From Psychrobacillus insolitus (GTDB taxonomy: Bacteria > Bacillota > Bacilli > Bacillales_A > Planococcaceae): 64,000 nucleotides of DNA. This document shows positions 44,149-54,074 of the stretch, piece after piece (the first letter of the stretch is position 1; every line of letters begins with the position of its first letter). The translations under genes were made by a program, and so were the position numbers. A model generated the notes under the pieces. It was not told where the DNA came from. It was given only the letters and a program-made list of their open reading frames with translations, and searched no databases. Location of the stretch: positions 351,135 to 415,134 of the forward strand of contig NZ_QKZI01000002.1 in the NCBI RefSeq assembly GCF_003254155.1. The letters run 5' to 3'.

Positions 44149-45248
44149 AAGTTCTAGTTCTGGGCTTCACTAAAATATCATACATGCCTTATATGCATTT
44201 TTATCTAGAGCAACTAAAGAATAATAATTGTGAAATACATCTTCTTTATTGGAAAAGAGACAGCAATCCAGATTCAGAAAGCCCTGATGGTATAGTAACA
44301 CATGTTTTTGAACGATATCAGGAGGACACGGTTCCTTTAAGGAATAAAATCGGTAGTTTTTTAGGTTATCGTAAGTATGCATTACAAATATTAAGGAACA
44401 ACGATTTCGATTTAATCGTTGTTTTACATTCGACTCCTGGCGTATTGCTATTTGATGTGTTGTCAAAAAAGTACAAGGAAAAGTATATACTAGACTACCG
44501 GGACTTCACTTATGAAAATATAAAAATCTATAGAAAAATAATACATAAATTGGTTAATGGCTCAGTAGCTACTTTTGTTAGCTCTGATGCTTATAGAAAA
44601 AATCTACCTCAAGGCAATCGTCTTTATACATCACATAATATAATAATGAAGTCGATTGAAAATAAAGAAATTAGAAGATTGAAAAGTAGAGATTCTAAAC
44701 CAATTATAATTAGGTTTTGGGGATTTATTAGACATGAAACAATCAATATAGAGATAATTAGAAGATTGGCAAATGATAAAAGATTTGAACTTCACTATCA
44801 TGGGCGGGAACAAAAAACTGGGGAAATCTTAAAGGATTTTTGTGGGAAAAATAAAGTTGAAAATGTATATTTTCATGGCGAATACAAACCAGATGATAGG
44901 TTTAGTTTTATTAAAAATACGGACTTAATTCATAATATATATGAAAATGATATTAAAACAATTAATGCTATGGGAAATAAATATTACGACGGAACGACTT
45001 TTTATTTGCCACAAATTACCAATAAGGGTTCTTTTATGGGAGAACAGGTGAGTAGGAATGGTATTGGTATAATGCTTGATCCAAATTCCTTAAATTTTGC
45101 TGATGAAATATGGGATTATTATAAATCTATAAATTGGGACACTTTTAATACTAGCTGTGACGATACCTTAAATAACATAATTATGCAATATAATGACGGA
45201 GTTAATATGATTGAGAAGATAATAATTGATGGAAAGAAGGATAATTAA
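44145..45248 (+). CDS. Putative glycosyltransferase (GT-B fold)
   Basis: A 367-aa protein starting in the ATGA overlap of the previous gene. The N-terminus (KVLVLGFTKISYMPYMHFYL) and YILDYRDFTYEN near 112 resemble GT4-type donors, but the usual E-x7-E motif is not clear; GKYYDGTTFYLPQITNKGSFMGEQVSRNGIG near 280-310 takes its place. It probably adds one residue of the repeat unit. Substrate unknown. Confidence 0.65.
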   Translation: MKVLVLGFTKISYMPYMHFYLEQLKNNNCEIHLLYWKRDSNPDSESPDGIVTHVFERYQEDTVPLRNKIGSFLGYRKYALQILRNNDFDLIVVLHSTPGVLLFDVLSKKYKEKYILDYRDFTYENIKIYRKIIHKLVNGSVATFVSSDAYRKNLPQGNRLYTSHNIIMKSIENKEIRRLKSRDSKPIIIRFWGFIRHETINIEIIRRLANDKRFELHYHGREQKTGEILKDFCGKNKVENVYFHGEYKPDDRFSFIKNTDLIHNIYENDIKTINAMGNKYYDGTTFYLPQITNKGSFMGEQVSRNGIGIMLDPNSLNFADEIWDYYKSINWDTFNTSCDDTLNNIIMQYNDGVNMIEKIIIDGKKDN

Positions 45249-45249
45249 A

Positions 45250-46284
45250 ATGTTTAACGGAAAAACACTATTAATAACGGGTGGTACAGGTTCTTTTGGT
45301 AATGTAGTTCTTGAGAGGTTTTTAAGTACTAATATTAAAGAAATAAGGATTTTCTCTAGAGATGAAAAAAAACAGGATGATATGCGTAGACATTACCAAA
45401 ATGACAAAATTAAATATTATATTGGTGATGTTAGAGATATTGGAAGCTTGAAAAATGCAATGCATGATGTAGATTATATTTTTCATGCTGCTGCACTTAA
45501 GCAGGTGCCATCTTGTGAATTCTTCCCTATTGAAGCTGTAAAGACGAATGTACTAGGAACTGAGAATATGTTAACAGCAGCAATTGAAACAGGAGTGAAA
45601 AAAGTTATTTGTCTTTCAACTGATAAGGCTGCTTACCCAGTTAACGCTATGGGAATTTCAAAAGCTTTAATGGAAAAAACATTTATTGCAAAGTCAAGAA
45701 CAGTTTCCCCTGAAAGAACATTAATTTGTGGAACAAGATATGGAAATGTTATGGCGTCAAGAGGGTCAGTAATTCCACTATTTATAGAGCAAATAAAGAG
45801 TGGACAACCTTTAACTGTAACTGAAGGTAGGATGACTAGGTTTATAATGAGTCTAGATGAAGCTGTTGAATTGGTTTTATATGCTTTTGAGAATGCTGAA
45901 ACAGGAGATATAATGGTACAAAAATCTCCTTCTTGCTATGTAGGTGATTTAGCTCAAGCTGTAAAAGAAATATTTAATGTAGATAATGAAATTAAAATAA
46001 TTGGAACTCGACACGGTGAAAAAATGTATGAAGTTTTACTTACTAAAGAAGAGGCAGCTAAGTCAATAGATATGGGAGAGTTTTATAGAGTCCCTGCAGA
46101 TAATAGAGATTTAAATTATGAAAAATATCTTGAAGAAGGCTCACCTAGGATTTCATTAACTGATGAGTACAATTCAAGTAATACTAAAATTCTTTGTGTT
46201 GATGAAATCAAAGAGCGGCTATTAATGCTAGATGAAATTAAAGAAGAGTTGGTTAATTGGCAGGTTAGAAAAATACAAGAATGA
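45250..46284 (+). CDS. capE: UDP-N-acetylglucosamine 4,6-dehydratase/5-epimerase (CapE/FnlA)
   Basis: First enzyme of UDP-N-acetyl-L-fucosamine synthesis. SDR fold with ITGGTGSFGN at residues 9-18, STDKAAYPVNAMGISKALME near 125-144 (Met in the usual Tyr place, as in CapE), and CGTRYGNVMASRGSVIP near 159. It is 344 aa from ATG 45250, supported by AAGAAGGA; in-frame ATGs upstream overlap the previous gene. It is followed by capF. The third enzyme of the pathway, a CapG-type 2-epimerase, is not in the window. Confidence 0.92.
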   Translation: MFNGKTLLITGGTGSFGNVVLERFLSTNIKEIRIFSRDEKKQDDMRRHYQNDKIKYYIGDVRDIGSLKNAMHDVDYIFHAAALKQVPSCEFFPIEAVKTNVLGTENMLTAAIETGVKKVICLSTDKAAYPVNAMGISKALMEKTFIAKSRTVSPERTLICGTRYGNVMASRGSVIPLFIEQIKSGQPLTVTEGRMTRFIMSLDEAVELVLYAFENAETGDIMVQKSPSCYVGDLAQAVKEIFNVDNEIKIIGTRHGEKMYEVLLTKEEAAKSIDMGEFYRVPADNRDLNYEKYLEEGSPRISLTDEYNSSNTKILCVDEIKERLLMLDEIKEELVNWQVRKIQE

Positions 46285-46309
46285 AATGACCTGATAGGAG
46301 GATTAAAGA

Positions 46310-47419
46310 ATGAAAGTTCTAATTACTGGATCTGAAGGATTTATTGCGAAAAACTTGGTTGTGACATTACAACAAATAAGAGATATTGTTATTGTGCCTT
46401 TTAATAGAAGTGATGATTTGGAACAATTAGATTCATATACGCAAGACTGTGACTTTGTATTACACTTAGCAGGAGTTAATCGGCCACATGATGTTCAAGG
46501 TTTTATGCTGGGTAACTATGATTTAACTAAAATATTATTAAATTCGCTAAAAAAGAATGGGAACAGGTGTCCAGTACTATTTGCTTCTTCTACCCAAGCA
46601 ATAGTCGATAATCCGTATGGAAAGAGTAAAATAGCGGGGGAAAAATTACTACTAAATTATCACCTAGAGACAGGAGCAAGGGTTTTGATTTACCGTTTTC
46701 CAAATATATTTGGAAAGTGGTGTAGACCCAATTATAATAGTGCAGTAGCAACATTTTGTCATAACATTGCTCATGAATTACCAATCACAATAAGTGATCC
46801 TAGTCTGATAATGAACTTAGTTTATATTGATAATGTAGTGGAAGAGATAATAAATGCTTTGAACGGAACTGAAAATGTAGTTGGTGATTTTTCTGAAGTC
46901 CCAGAAGTTCACACTATAACTCTTGGTGAAATCGTTGATTTGATTTATTCGTTTAAAAGAAGTAGAGAAGAACGCTCAATTCCAAATATGGCCGACGAAT
47001 TCACGAAAAAATTGTATAGTACGTATTTGAGTTATTTACCAGAAAATCAATTTAGTTATGATCTTAAGATGAATATAGATCAAAGAGGAACTTTCACAGA
47101 GTTTCTTAAGACCCCAGATAGAGGTCAAGTTTCTGTTAATATTTCTAAACCTGGTATAACTAAGGGAAACCACTGGCATCATTCAAAAAATGAAAAATTT
47201 CTTGTGGTTAGTGGAAAAGGAGTAATTCGCTTTAGAAAATTAGAATCGGAAATAATAATTGAATATTTTGTTAGTGGAGATAAATTGGAAGTTGTAGATG
47301 TGCCTACTGGTTATACTCATAATATTGAAAATATTGGAAATGAAGATTTGGTTACTGTAATGTGGGTGAATGAAAGTTTTGATCGAGATAATCCGGATAC
47401 TTATTCATTGGAGGTCTAA
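46310..47419 (+). CDS. capF: Bifunctional reductase/cupin of the L-fucosamine pathway (CapF/FnlB)
   Basis: A 369-aa enzyme joining an N-terminal SDR (ITGSEGFIAKNL at residues 4-15; PYGKSKIAGEKLLL near 102-115) to a C-terminal cupin (DQRGTFTEFLKT near 263, KGNHWHHSKNEKFLVVSGKG near 284-303 with metal-ligand His residues). CapF reduces and epimerises the CapE product to UDP-N-acetyl-L-talosamine. AGGAGG lies 7 nt before the start. Confidence 0.92.
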   Translation: MKVLITGSEGFIAKNLVVTLQQIRDIVIVPFNRSDDLEQLDSYTQDCDFVLHLAGVNRPHDVQGFMLGNYDLTKILLNSLKKNGNRCPVLFASSTQAIVDNPYGKSKIAGEKLLLNYHLETGARVLIYRFPNIFGKWCRPNYNSAVATFCHNIAHELPITISDPSLIMNLVYIDNVVEEIINALNGTENVVGDFSEVPEVHTITLGEIVDLIYSFKRSREERSIPNMADEFTKKLYSTYLSYLPENQFSYDLKMNIDQRGTFTEFLKTPDRGQVSVNISKPGITKGNHWHHSKNEKFLVVSGKGVIRFRKLESEIIIEYFVSGDKLEVVDVPTGYTHNIENIGNEDLVTVMWVNESFDRDNPDTYSLEV

Positions 47420-47636
47420 CTATTCCTGGATAGAAATTTAAAGGCTACAGTACCTTATAATAAAGAGTAAAGGCTGACATTGCGGTTAATGGTCTATCTT
47501 TAGCAGAGGGTTCGAAAATAATATTAAATAAATCAATAATTATAGAATAATAATGGATATATAAACAGGGAAATTTTTTGAAACTAAAATATGGCAAGTG
47601 TTATTGAAGTCTCAATATTTATAGAGGGAGTAGAAA
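47420..47636 (+). pseudogene. Possible eroded gene where capG would be expected
   Basis: A 217-bp gap in an otherwise tight operon. A 23-codon in-frame stretch ending at about 47549 (IAVNGLSLAEGSKIILNKS) has coding-like composition but no start and no recognisable family. A capG-type 2-epimerase normally follows capF; whether this scar is its remnant cannot be told by eye. Confidence 0.25.
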
Positions 47637-48722
47637 ATGAAAATTGCGTATTTAGTTCCAACAATCTCTAATTTTGGAGGTATAGAACGAGTTACTTCAT
47701 TATTAACAAATCAAATAGCTTTAAATGATAAATACGATATTACAGTTATTTCATATTATTATAGCGGTGAAGAAGTATATGAAATTAGTCCCCGTATAAA
47801 TAAAAAATACATCTATAATTATAGAATTTCTTTAAAAAAAGGGATATATAAAGCTGTAAAATTTATAAGAGAAGATATCGATATAGAAAGTTACGATATA
47901 CTTGTAGTTTGCGGTTCAATTTTCTTTCCAATTGGTGTACTTGGAACAATGTTTAAAAAAACAAAATTAATTTTATGGGAGCATACACATTATTATGGTA
48001 ATAGTGAGTTGAAGCTGCAAAAAATTTCTAGAAAAGGTTGGGTTGAATTTGCCGATGCAATTATTACTTTAACTGATAGTGATAGGAAGGTATATTTAAA
48101 AAAAAGCATTAATAAAAAAGTTTATACCATTCCTAATCCACTAGATCCTAGATTAGAGTTTGTCGAAAAGAAAAAAGATATACACGAAAATAAAATTATA
48201 AGTGTGGGGAGATTAACAGAAATAAAAAATTTTGAAGAATGTATTGAAGTAGCTGATATTCTTTTAAAAAAATACTCTAATTGGACTTGGGATATATATG
48301 GCGAGGGAAATAGGAGAGACCATTTAAATAAACTTATAAATATATATGGTTTAGAAAAAAAAGTGAATTTAATGGGGAATATAAGTAACATTTATGAAAA
48401 ATATAACGAGTATAAAATTTTTGTTAGTACATCAAAATCTGAAGGTTTTGGCTTAGCTATACTTGAATCCATGGCTATGGGAGTACCGGTAATTTCTTAT
48501 GATGTACCATATGGCCCTAGTGAATTAATTGATAATGGAAAGAATGGATATTTAATACCGTTTAAAGATAAGAGGCAACTTTTAGATAGGATAGAAACTC
48601 TTATGAATAATAATACTCAGAGAAATGAATTTGCGGAAAAAGGAATAATAAAAGCTGAATCGTATAATTTAGATGAGATTTCAAGGAAATGGGGAGACCA
48701 TTTCAACAAATTAATGTCTTAG
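47637..48722 (+). CDS. GT4 family glycosyltransferase
   Basis: A 361-aa retaining GT-B enzyme: FGGIERVTSLL at residues 13-23, SVGRLTEIKNFEECIEVA near 183, and the donor-binding E-x7-E in SEGFGLAILESMAMGVPVIS near 270-289. It is complete, with AGAGGGAG before the ATG. It adds a residue of the exopolysaccharide repeat unit; donor unknown. Confidence 0.9.
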   Translation: MKIAYLVPTISNFGGIERVTSLLTNQIALNDKYDITVISYYYSGEEVYEISPRINKKYIYNYRISLKKGIYKAVKFIREDIDIESYDILVVCGSIFFPIGVLGTMFKKTKLILWEHTHYYGNSELKLQKISRKGWVEFADAIITLTDSDRKVYLKKSINKKVYTIPNPLDPRLEFVEKKKDIHENKIISVGRLTEIKNFEECIEVADILLKKYSNWTWDIYGEGNRRDHLNKLINIYGLEKKVNLMGNISNIYEKYNEYKIFVSTSKSEGFGLAILESMAMGVPVISYDVPYGPSELIDNGKNGYLIPFKDKRQLLDRIETLMNNNTQRNEFAEKGIIKAESYNLDEISRKWGDHFNKLMS

Positions 48723-49409
48723 TATTTGTACTAAATCTGTATGAAATATAATGAGTTAGTAGCATCTTTTTAGTAAATGGTTATTCTACAAGTAATTTTG
48801 TGATTTTTATAAGAACGATCGCTTGCGTCGCGCTAAAATAATTCGATACTTTTGATAAAACTTAATTCTCTTTAGTATAATCATAACTAAAAGAAATCCT
48901 TTATAAATGGTTTCATCAAATTTACCTATAAAATAGAGATATAGCTAGAATTCCATCAACCCCTCTATTTGGATAGTTGTCGTACCGATTTAATGCGATA
49001 TGATTAAATAAAACAGAGAAGCATCATGAGCGCTGGACACGCGGAATCCGTGAGATTGATCAGCACAAGAGCAAGTGGTGCTAAACCCTATGAAAGAAAT
49101 CGTTCAGGAATAAAAAAATCTTCCATTGTAAATTAACAGGTCATCAAGCGCAACGCGATAGCTTCGCTTTAATGAGGGATTTGTTTGAAATAAATTTGTA
49201 TTGAGTAACGAATGTATATGGCTCGATGCGACAAATGTGTTGACAAACACATTAATTAATCCGGTTAGAATCGATTTTGAAAATTACAATATTTTTCGAA
49301 TTAAGATTGAAAGTAAAATAAATCAACTAAATGTGAGAGTTATCTTGTTCGCAATCTATATTGCATTTAGTTATTGAAAAATGAAATAATGAGATAAGAG
49401 GCGAGTTTA
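48723..49409. other. Gene-free region with probable coding scars
   Basis: About 690 bp without an intact gene inside a tight operon. A GC-richer block at 49020-49190 has short open pieces in different frames, compatible with a decayed transposase or other gene, but I cannot name it. A perfect hairpin AATGTGTT-GACA-AACACATT lies at 49234-49253 without a T-run. Confidence 0.5.
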
Positions 49410-50486
49410 TTGGATTCTAATGTCCAGGTTAGTGTTATTATTCCGGTATATAACGCAGAATTATATTTAAGTGATTGTATACAAAGTATTAGGAATCAAA
49501 CATATAAAAATATTGAAGTGATTTTGATTAATGATGGTTCTACAGATAATAGTGGAGTGATTTGTGATGAATTTGCTAGCAAGGATTCGCGCATTAAAGT
49601 GAGTCACCAAAATAATTCTGGTCCTTCGATTGCAAGAAATAGAGGAATTGAATTGGCACAAGGTAAGTACATACAATTTGTTGATTCAGATGATACTATT
49701 GAATTAATGATGACTGAAATATTAGTCGAATCCATGAATAAAGATAGTCAATTGGTTTTATCCGGTTATAAAGCTACACATATAAACGATGATAATAACA
49801 GAATATTACAAAATGTCACTCCGGGAGTACATGGTATATTAAATAATAAGGAATTTTTAAGGGACTTCGGGGTACTTTTTGAACAGTCTGTTATTATCCA
49901 ACTTTGGAATAAGTTGTATATAACAGAAATCATAAAAAAAAATAATATTCAATTTGTTGAATCTCTAAATATAGGCGAAGATTTATTGTTTAATCTAGAT
50001 TATTATAAGTTTTGTCAGAATATACATGTAATAAATGATTCTTTGTATAATTATTTAATATTTAATAATACTAATTCTTTAATATCAAACTATAAAAAGG
50101 ATTTTTTTGGAAATCAACTACTTTTATTTCAAAAGATTAGGGAATTTTTATTGAGAAATGATAGTTATAATAAAAAAAATAAAGATTCAGTTGAAGTGAT
50201 TTTTATAAATAGTATTGTTGGTTGCTTTAATAATTTATTTCATAAAAATAGTAACCTTACGTCACAAGGCATAAAAGAGCAGATACATAAGATTATTCTT
50301 TCAAAAGAAGTAAGGGACGATATTTATTATTTTAAATCAGGTAATATTCAGAAACGATTAATAGGATATTTGATTAAGATTAAATCAATAAATGGTATTT
50401 ATTATTTTATAAAAGCAAAAAACTTCCTCCGATATAAAATTCATCCGATTTTTAGTTTATTAAAAACTTTTAATTATAAAGATTAA
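49410..50486 (+). CDS. GT2 family glycosyltransferase
   Basis: A 358-aa GT-A enzyme with the canonical start VSVIIPVYNAELYLSDCIQS (residues 8-27), NDGSTDNSG near 41, SGPSIARNRG near 69 and the DXD-like QFVDSDDTIE near 90. It is an inverting transferase using UDP- or dTDP-sugar. The start is TTG behind GAGGCGAG. It is flanked on both sides by scarred DNA, so this gene may be a recent arrival or survivor of a deletion. Confidence 0.9.
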   Translation: MDSNVQVSVIIPVYNAELYLSDCIQSIRNQTYKNIEVILINDGSTDNSGVICDEFASKDSRIKVSHQNNSGPSIARNRGIELAQGKYIQFVDSDDTIELMMTEILVESMNKDSQLVLSGYKATHINDDNNRILQNVTPGVHGILNNKEFLRDFGVLFEQSVIIQLWNKLYITEIIKKNNIQFVESLNIGEDLLFNLDYYKFCQNIHVINDSLYNYLIFNNTNSLISNYKKDFFGNQLLLFQKIREFLLRNDSYNKKNKDSVEVIFINSIVGCFNNLFHKNSNLTSQGIKEQIHKIILSKEVRDDIYYFKSGNIQKRLIGYLIKIKSINGIYYFIKAKNFLRYKIHPIFSLLKTFNYKD

Positions 50487-50489
50487 AGT

Positions 50490-51000
50490 AGGATAGGCTC
50501 GACTACACTAAGTTTTGACAGCTGAAATAAGGTCTTGTAAAATTATACTATCAAATAAAGGAAGCGTGCTTTTTATGAAACGCAGGTGCCCGAACATTTA
50601 CACCCGAATTTAAACTGTTACTAGAGAAGCTTTATGAAAGTGTAGTTCTCATGCGGATATTACCCGTGAATATGATATGATGACTTCTGCGTTAGATCTC
50701 TAGATTAAAACCATAAGGAAACGCATTTCTTCGCTATGAAGGATAATCTCTCTGAAGAAGAAAATGAAATGGCTCGATTACGCAAGGAAAATCAACGTTT
50801 ACTGATGGAGAACGTTTTTTTACCTAGAGGTATAGTGGGGAATGAGCTCCCTTGTTGCTAATTCTACTTGCTCAGATACTTTACCATCGGAATAATAAAG
50901 TTCATTATCATAGTGAATTCAATTTAATGACGCCTGTATTATGTAATATGGAAGAGCGTGTTTGTCTTCAGTGAATTTTGGGGTGCATTGTATGTAACAT
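50490..51000 (+). pseudogene. IS3-family element remnant
   Basis: From about 50575 the broken frames read TFTPEFKLLLEKLYES, SSHADITREYDMM and, at about 50750-50815, EENEMARLRKENQRLLMENV: in order, the helix-turn-helix and leucine-zipper parts of IS3-family OrfA. At 50895-50975 a piece (HYHSEFNLMTPV) resembles the C-terminal end of OrfB. Most of OrfB is missing. The copy is frameshifted and dead. Confidence 0.75.
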
Positions 51001-51103
51001 AAAGTTTTATTAATAACTATATTGCTAAATACTGATTCTTTGATGTGAGAAGTGAAAAACTTCACATACACCATATTATCTAGATAAATAAGGAGAATTC
51101 ATT

Positions 51104-52369
51104 ATGAGTCAGATTGATATTAAAAGGGACGAACATGGGTACCAAAGAATTGTAGTAATAATAGTATTTTTAGCTGGTCTTATGAATATTAATATATACT
51201 TACAGTATTTAGGTCTTCATATATTAAGTAAAGGGATTACTATAATATTCTATATTTTAATAGGCTTTATGTGTATTATTTTGGTTCTAAACTATATGTA
51301 TAAAAACAAGGGTTTTTATACATATATTTTTCCTTATTGGATAGTATTATTTCTTTCTTTATTATTAAAATTTTTTATACTCTTCATTCAATTCCCGTTA
51401 TTGTTTTTACCAGGAGAAAAGTATTTTTATTATTTCATTGGTTTTTTTATTAATTTGTCAATAATAGTTATTGTTGTGAAGGGTATTCGAAGTATGTATT
51501 ATGTTAAAGCTACGATATGGGCATTAGGTTTAAGTTTATCACTTTCTGCAATTGTTCCATTATTATTCTTTCCAGAAATGATAGGAACTAGAATTTCAGT
51601 TATTAATGGTTATACTTTTAATGGGTCATTTTGGAATTATTCTTTGATTGGATTTATTTCTGTGGGTTGGTTAATCACAACATTATTCTTTAAAGAATCT
51701 TCTATGTTTAGAAAAAGTATAATTTACAGTATTTTTATATTATTAGTCTTTACTAGTCTAGCAGGTCTCTCGAGGTCTGCAATAATCTCGATATTATTAT
51801 CAGTATTAGTTTATCTAATAGTTTCAAATAATTTTTTCAAATATATAAAAGTATTTGCTTTTGTGACAATATTTACAATAATAATCTTGCAGTTATTTAA
51901 AGAACCAATTGCTAATTTTGGACAGAGGTTTAATGGAGGTATAAATATTGAGGAAGAAGCTAGAGCAAATATATGGTTTGATTATTTGAAGAACATACCT
52001 GACTATTTATTATTCGGTGAATTAGAAGGGAATTATAGAAAATATTCATTTGAGGGAATGGACCCTCATTCTGTATTTATTAATTGGTTTGTACAATTCG
52101 GTATACTTGGTATTGTAGGATTCATATTACTTTTATTTGGAGTACTTATATCAATTAACAGAATTCGAAAGAATACTTCTAGGCATGTGGCAGCTGGATT
52201 ATATGCTTGGTTAGTAGCATATTTATCCATTGCTTCAATAAATGAAACAGGATTCTCTCAAATGACAGTTTTTTGTGCAATAGGTATTATTTTAGCGTGG
52301 GGCAACCAAGCGAATAAAGAAATTAAAGAAATTAAAGAAATTAAAGAAATTAAAGAATGGCTCCACTAG
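51104..52369 (+). CDS. O-antigen/polysaccharide polymerase (Wzy) candidate
   Basis: A 421-aa protein with about 11-12 transmembrane helices and a long external loop around residues 275-320 (RFNGGINIEEEARANIWFDY, then MDPHSVFINWFVQFGILG), which matches the Wzy_C/O-antigen ligase pattern of a periplasmic Arg and H-S-x-F-I/L motif. It joins repeat units exported by the Wzx that follows. The C-terminus ends in a KEI repeat encoded by a 9-bp tandem repeat. AAGGAG precedes the ATG. Confidence 0.82.
   Translation: MSQIDIKRDEHGYQRIVVIIVFLAGLMNINIYLQYLGLHILSKGITIIFYILIGFMCIILVLNYMYKNKGFYTYIFPYWIVLFLSLLLKFFILFIQFPLLFLPGEKYFYYFIGFFINLSIIVIVVKGIRSMYYVKATIWALGLSLSLSAIVPLLFFPEMIGTRISVINGYTFNGSFWNYSLIGFISVGWLITTLFFKESSMFRKSIIYSIFILLVFTSLAGLSRSAIISILLSVLVYLIVSNNFFKYIKVFAFVTIFTIIILQLFKEPIANFGQRFNGGINIEEEARANIWFDYLKNIPDYLLFGELEGNYRKYSFEGMDPHSVFINWFVQFGILGIVGFILLLFGVLISINRIRKNTSRHVAAGLYAWLVAYLSIASINETGFSQMTVFCAIGIILAWGNQANKEIKEIKEIKEIKEWLH
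52319..52357 (+). repeat. 9-bp tandem repeat at the 3' end of the wzy gene
   Basis: Four copies of GAAATTAAA plus GAA encode repeated Glu-Ile-Lys just before the stop. Unit changes keep the frame, so copy number alters only the cytoplasmic tail length. Confidence 0.9.
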
Positions 52370-52580
52370 TAATGCGTGTATTTTGAATGTTGAGGGATTT
52401 TAGATAAAGATCATATGTTTAGTCGAAAATATATATATAATAGCAAGCTCTTCCAATAGAATGAATCTGATGAATAAACCAGTTATTATTCTATAGAAAG
52501 GAGCTTTTCTATGTGAATTTATTGGAATAAATCAGGTAATCAACAGACGGGAAAAAGATACTAAAAACGAGGCGAATGTA
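52370..52580. other. Intergenic region between wzy and wzx
   Basis: About 210 bp. An imperfect inverted repeat (AGCTCTTCCAATAGAA at 52445 against TTCTATAGAAAGGAGCT at 52492-52508) is visible; it could be a short insertion scar. No gene seen. Confidence 0.35.
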
Positions 52581-54074
52581 TTGAACCAAATAAAGATTGG
52601 GGCTTTTTTATCATACCTCACACTTTTAATATCGGTAGTAGTAACGTTATTTTATACACCCATTCTGATAAAGCAACTAGGACAAGCGGAATATGGTGTA
52701 TATACTTTAATAGCTGCTTTTGTAGGGTATTTAACAGTTTTAGATATGGGGCTAGGAAATGCTATTGTTCGTTATATTGCAAGAACTCGTGCTAATAATG
52801 ATAGGGCAACTGAGTCTAAATTAAGCGGTTTGTTTCTAGTTTTATTTAGCATTTTAGGATTACTAGTAGCTATTATTGGATTTATCATGTATTTGCAATT
52901 AGATAATCTTTTTGGTGCTAAAATTACAGTTGATGAGTTGAAATTAGCTAAAACATTAACATTACTCCTGATTTTGAATTTTAGTTTATCGTTTCCCTTA
53001 AGTGTATTTGGAGCAATTGTTCAATCACATGAACGATTTATCTTTTTGAAGTTTACCAATATTATCAAAGTTCTTATTACACCTTTTATCATCATACCAT
53101 TGTTATTATTAGGTGAAGGATCAGTTATGGTTGTGGCAGTAACAACTATACTTAATCTTTTGTTTTTATTGTTAAATGTATATTATGCTGTCTTTAAATT
53201 GAAAGTAAAGATTAGTTTTGAAAAAGTTGACAAACATTTGTTAAAAGAAATTGTTATTTATTCAGCGTTTATTTTTTTAAATGCTATTATGGACAAGATT
53301 TATTGGAGTACTGATCAGATTATTTTAGGATCTGTGTCAGGGATTAATCAGGTGGCTATATATGCTATTGGAATGCAGTTTATTACATTATATATGTCAA
53401 TTGCGACAGCTATTAGTGGGCTGTATTTACCTAAGGTTTCAATTATGGAAAAGAATAAAAGTACGGATGAAGAGTTTTCAGACTTATTTATTAATACAGG
53501 CCATATTCAGGCACTAATAATTTTCTATGCTATTGGTGGATTTATAGCTATTGGTAAGGATTTTATAAGTATATGGTTATCCGATACATATTTAAAAGCA
53601 TATTGGATTGTAGTTGTTATTTTTATTCCTTTATCAGTAATATGGACTCAAACAATTGGTATACCGATATTACAAGCTAAAAATAGACATAAATTCAGAT
53701 CGTTAGTATATCTAATTACGGCTATAATCAATATTTTTGTAACTATACCCTTAGCAACTAAATACGGGGAACTTGGGGCTGCTATTACAACGGCACTTTT
53801 TCTTACGATAAGTCATATTATTATAATGAATATCTATTATTATAAAGCTATAAAAATAGACATAATATCTTTTTATAAAAAAATCTTCCCTCCTTTTGTT
53901 ATAGTTTTTATAACAATTATAATGACGCTGTTATTAAACAAAGAAGTATCATTCGTGGAAGGTTGGATAAAACTAATTCTATTAATTTTGTTCTACACTA
54001 CAATGTATGTTGTATTATGTGTTTTTTTAGATAAAGAAATTAGAAATAGATTTAAAAGGAGCATGCTTAAATAA
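52581..54074 (+). CDS. Polysaccharide flippase (Wzx, MOP superfamily)
   Basis: A 497-aa membrane protein with about 12-14 helices. The N-terminal pattern GAFLSYLTLLISVVVTLFYTP, followed by GQAEYGVYTL and DMGLGNAIVRYIA, is typical of Wzx/PST transporters that flip undecaprenyl-linked repeat units. The start is TTG behind GAGGCGAATG. The stop overlaps the next ATG by one base. Confidence 0.9.
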   Translation: MNQIKIGAFLSYLTLLISVVVTLFYTPILIKQLGQAEYGVYTLIAAFVGYLTVLDMGLGNAIVRYIARTRANNDRATESKLSGLFLVLFSILGLLVAIIGFIMYLQLDNLFGAKITVDELKLAKTLTLLLILNFSLSFPLSVFGAIVQSHERFIFLKFTNIIKVLITPFIIIPLLLLGEGSVMVVAVTTILNLLFLLLNVYYAVFKLKVKISFEKVDKHLLKEIVIYSAFIFLNAIMDKIYWSTDQIILGSVSGINQVAIYAIGMQFITLYMSIATAISGLYLPKVSIMEKNKSTDEEFSDLFINTGHIQALIIFYAIGGFIAIGKDFISIWLSDTYLKAYWIVVVIFIPLSVIWTQTIGIPILQAKNRHKFRSLVYLITAIINIFVTIPLATKYGELGAAITTALFLTISHIIIMNIYYYKAIKIDIISFYKKIFPPFVIVFITIIMTLLLNKEVSFVEGWIKLILLILFYTTMYVVLCVFLDKEIRNRFKRSMLK

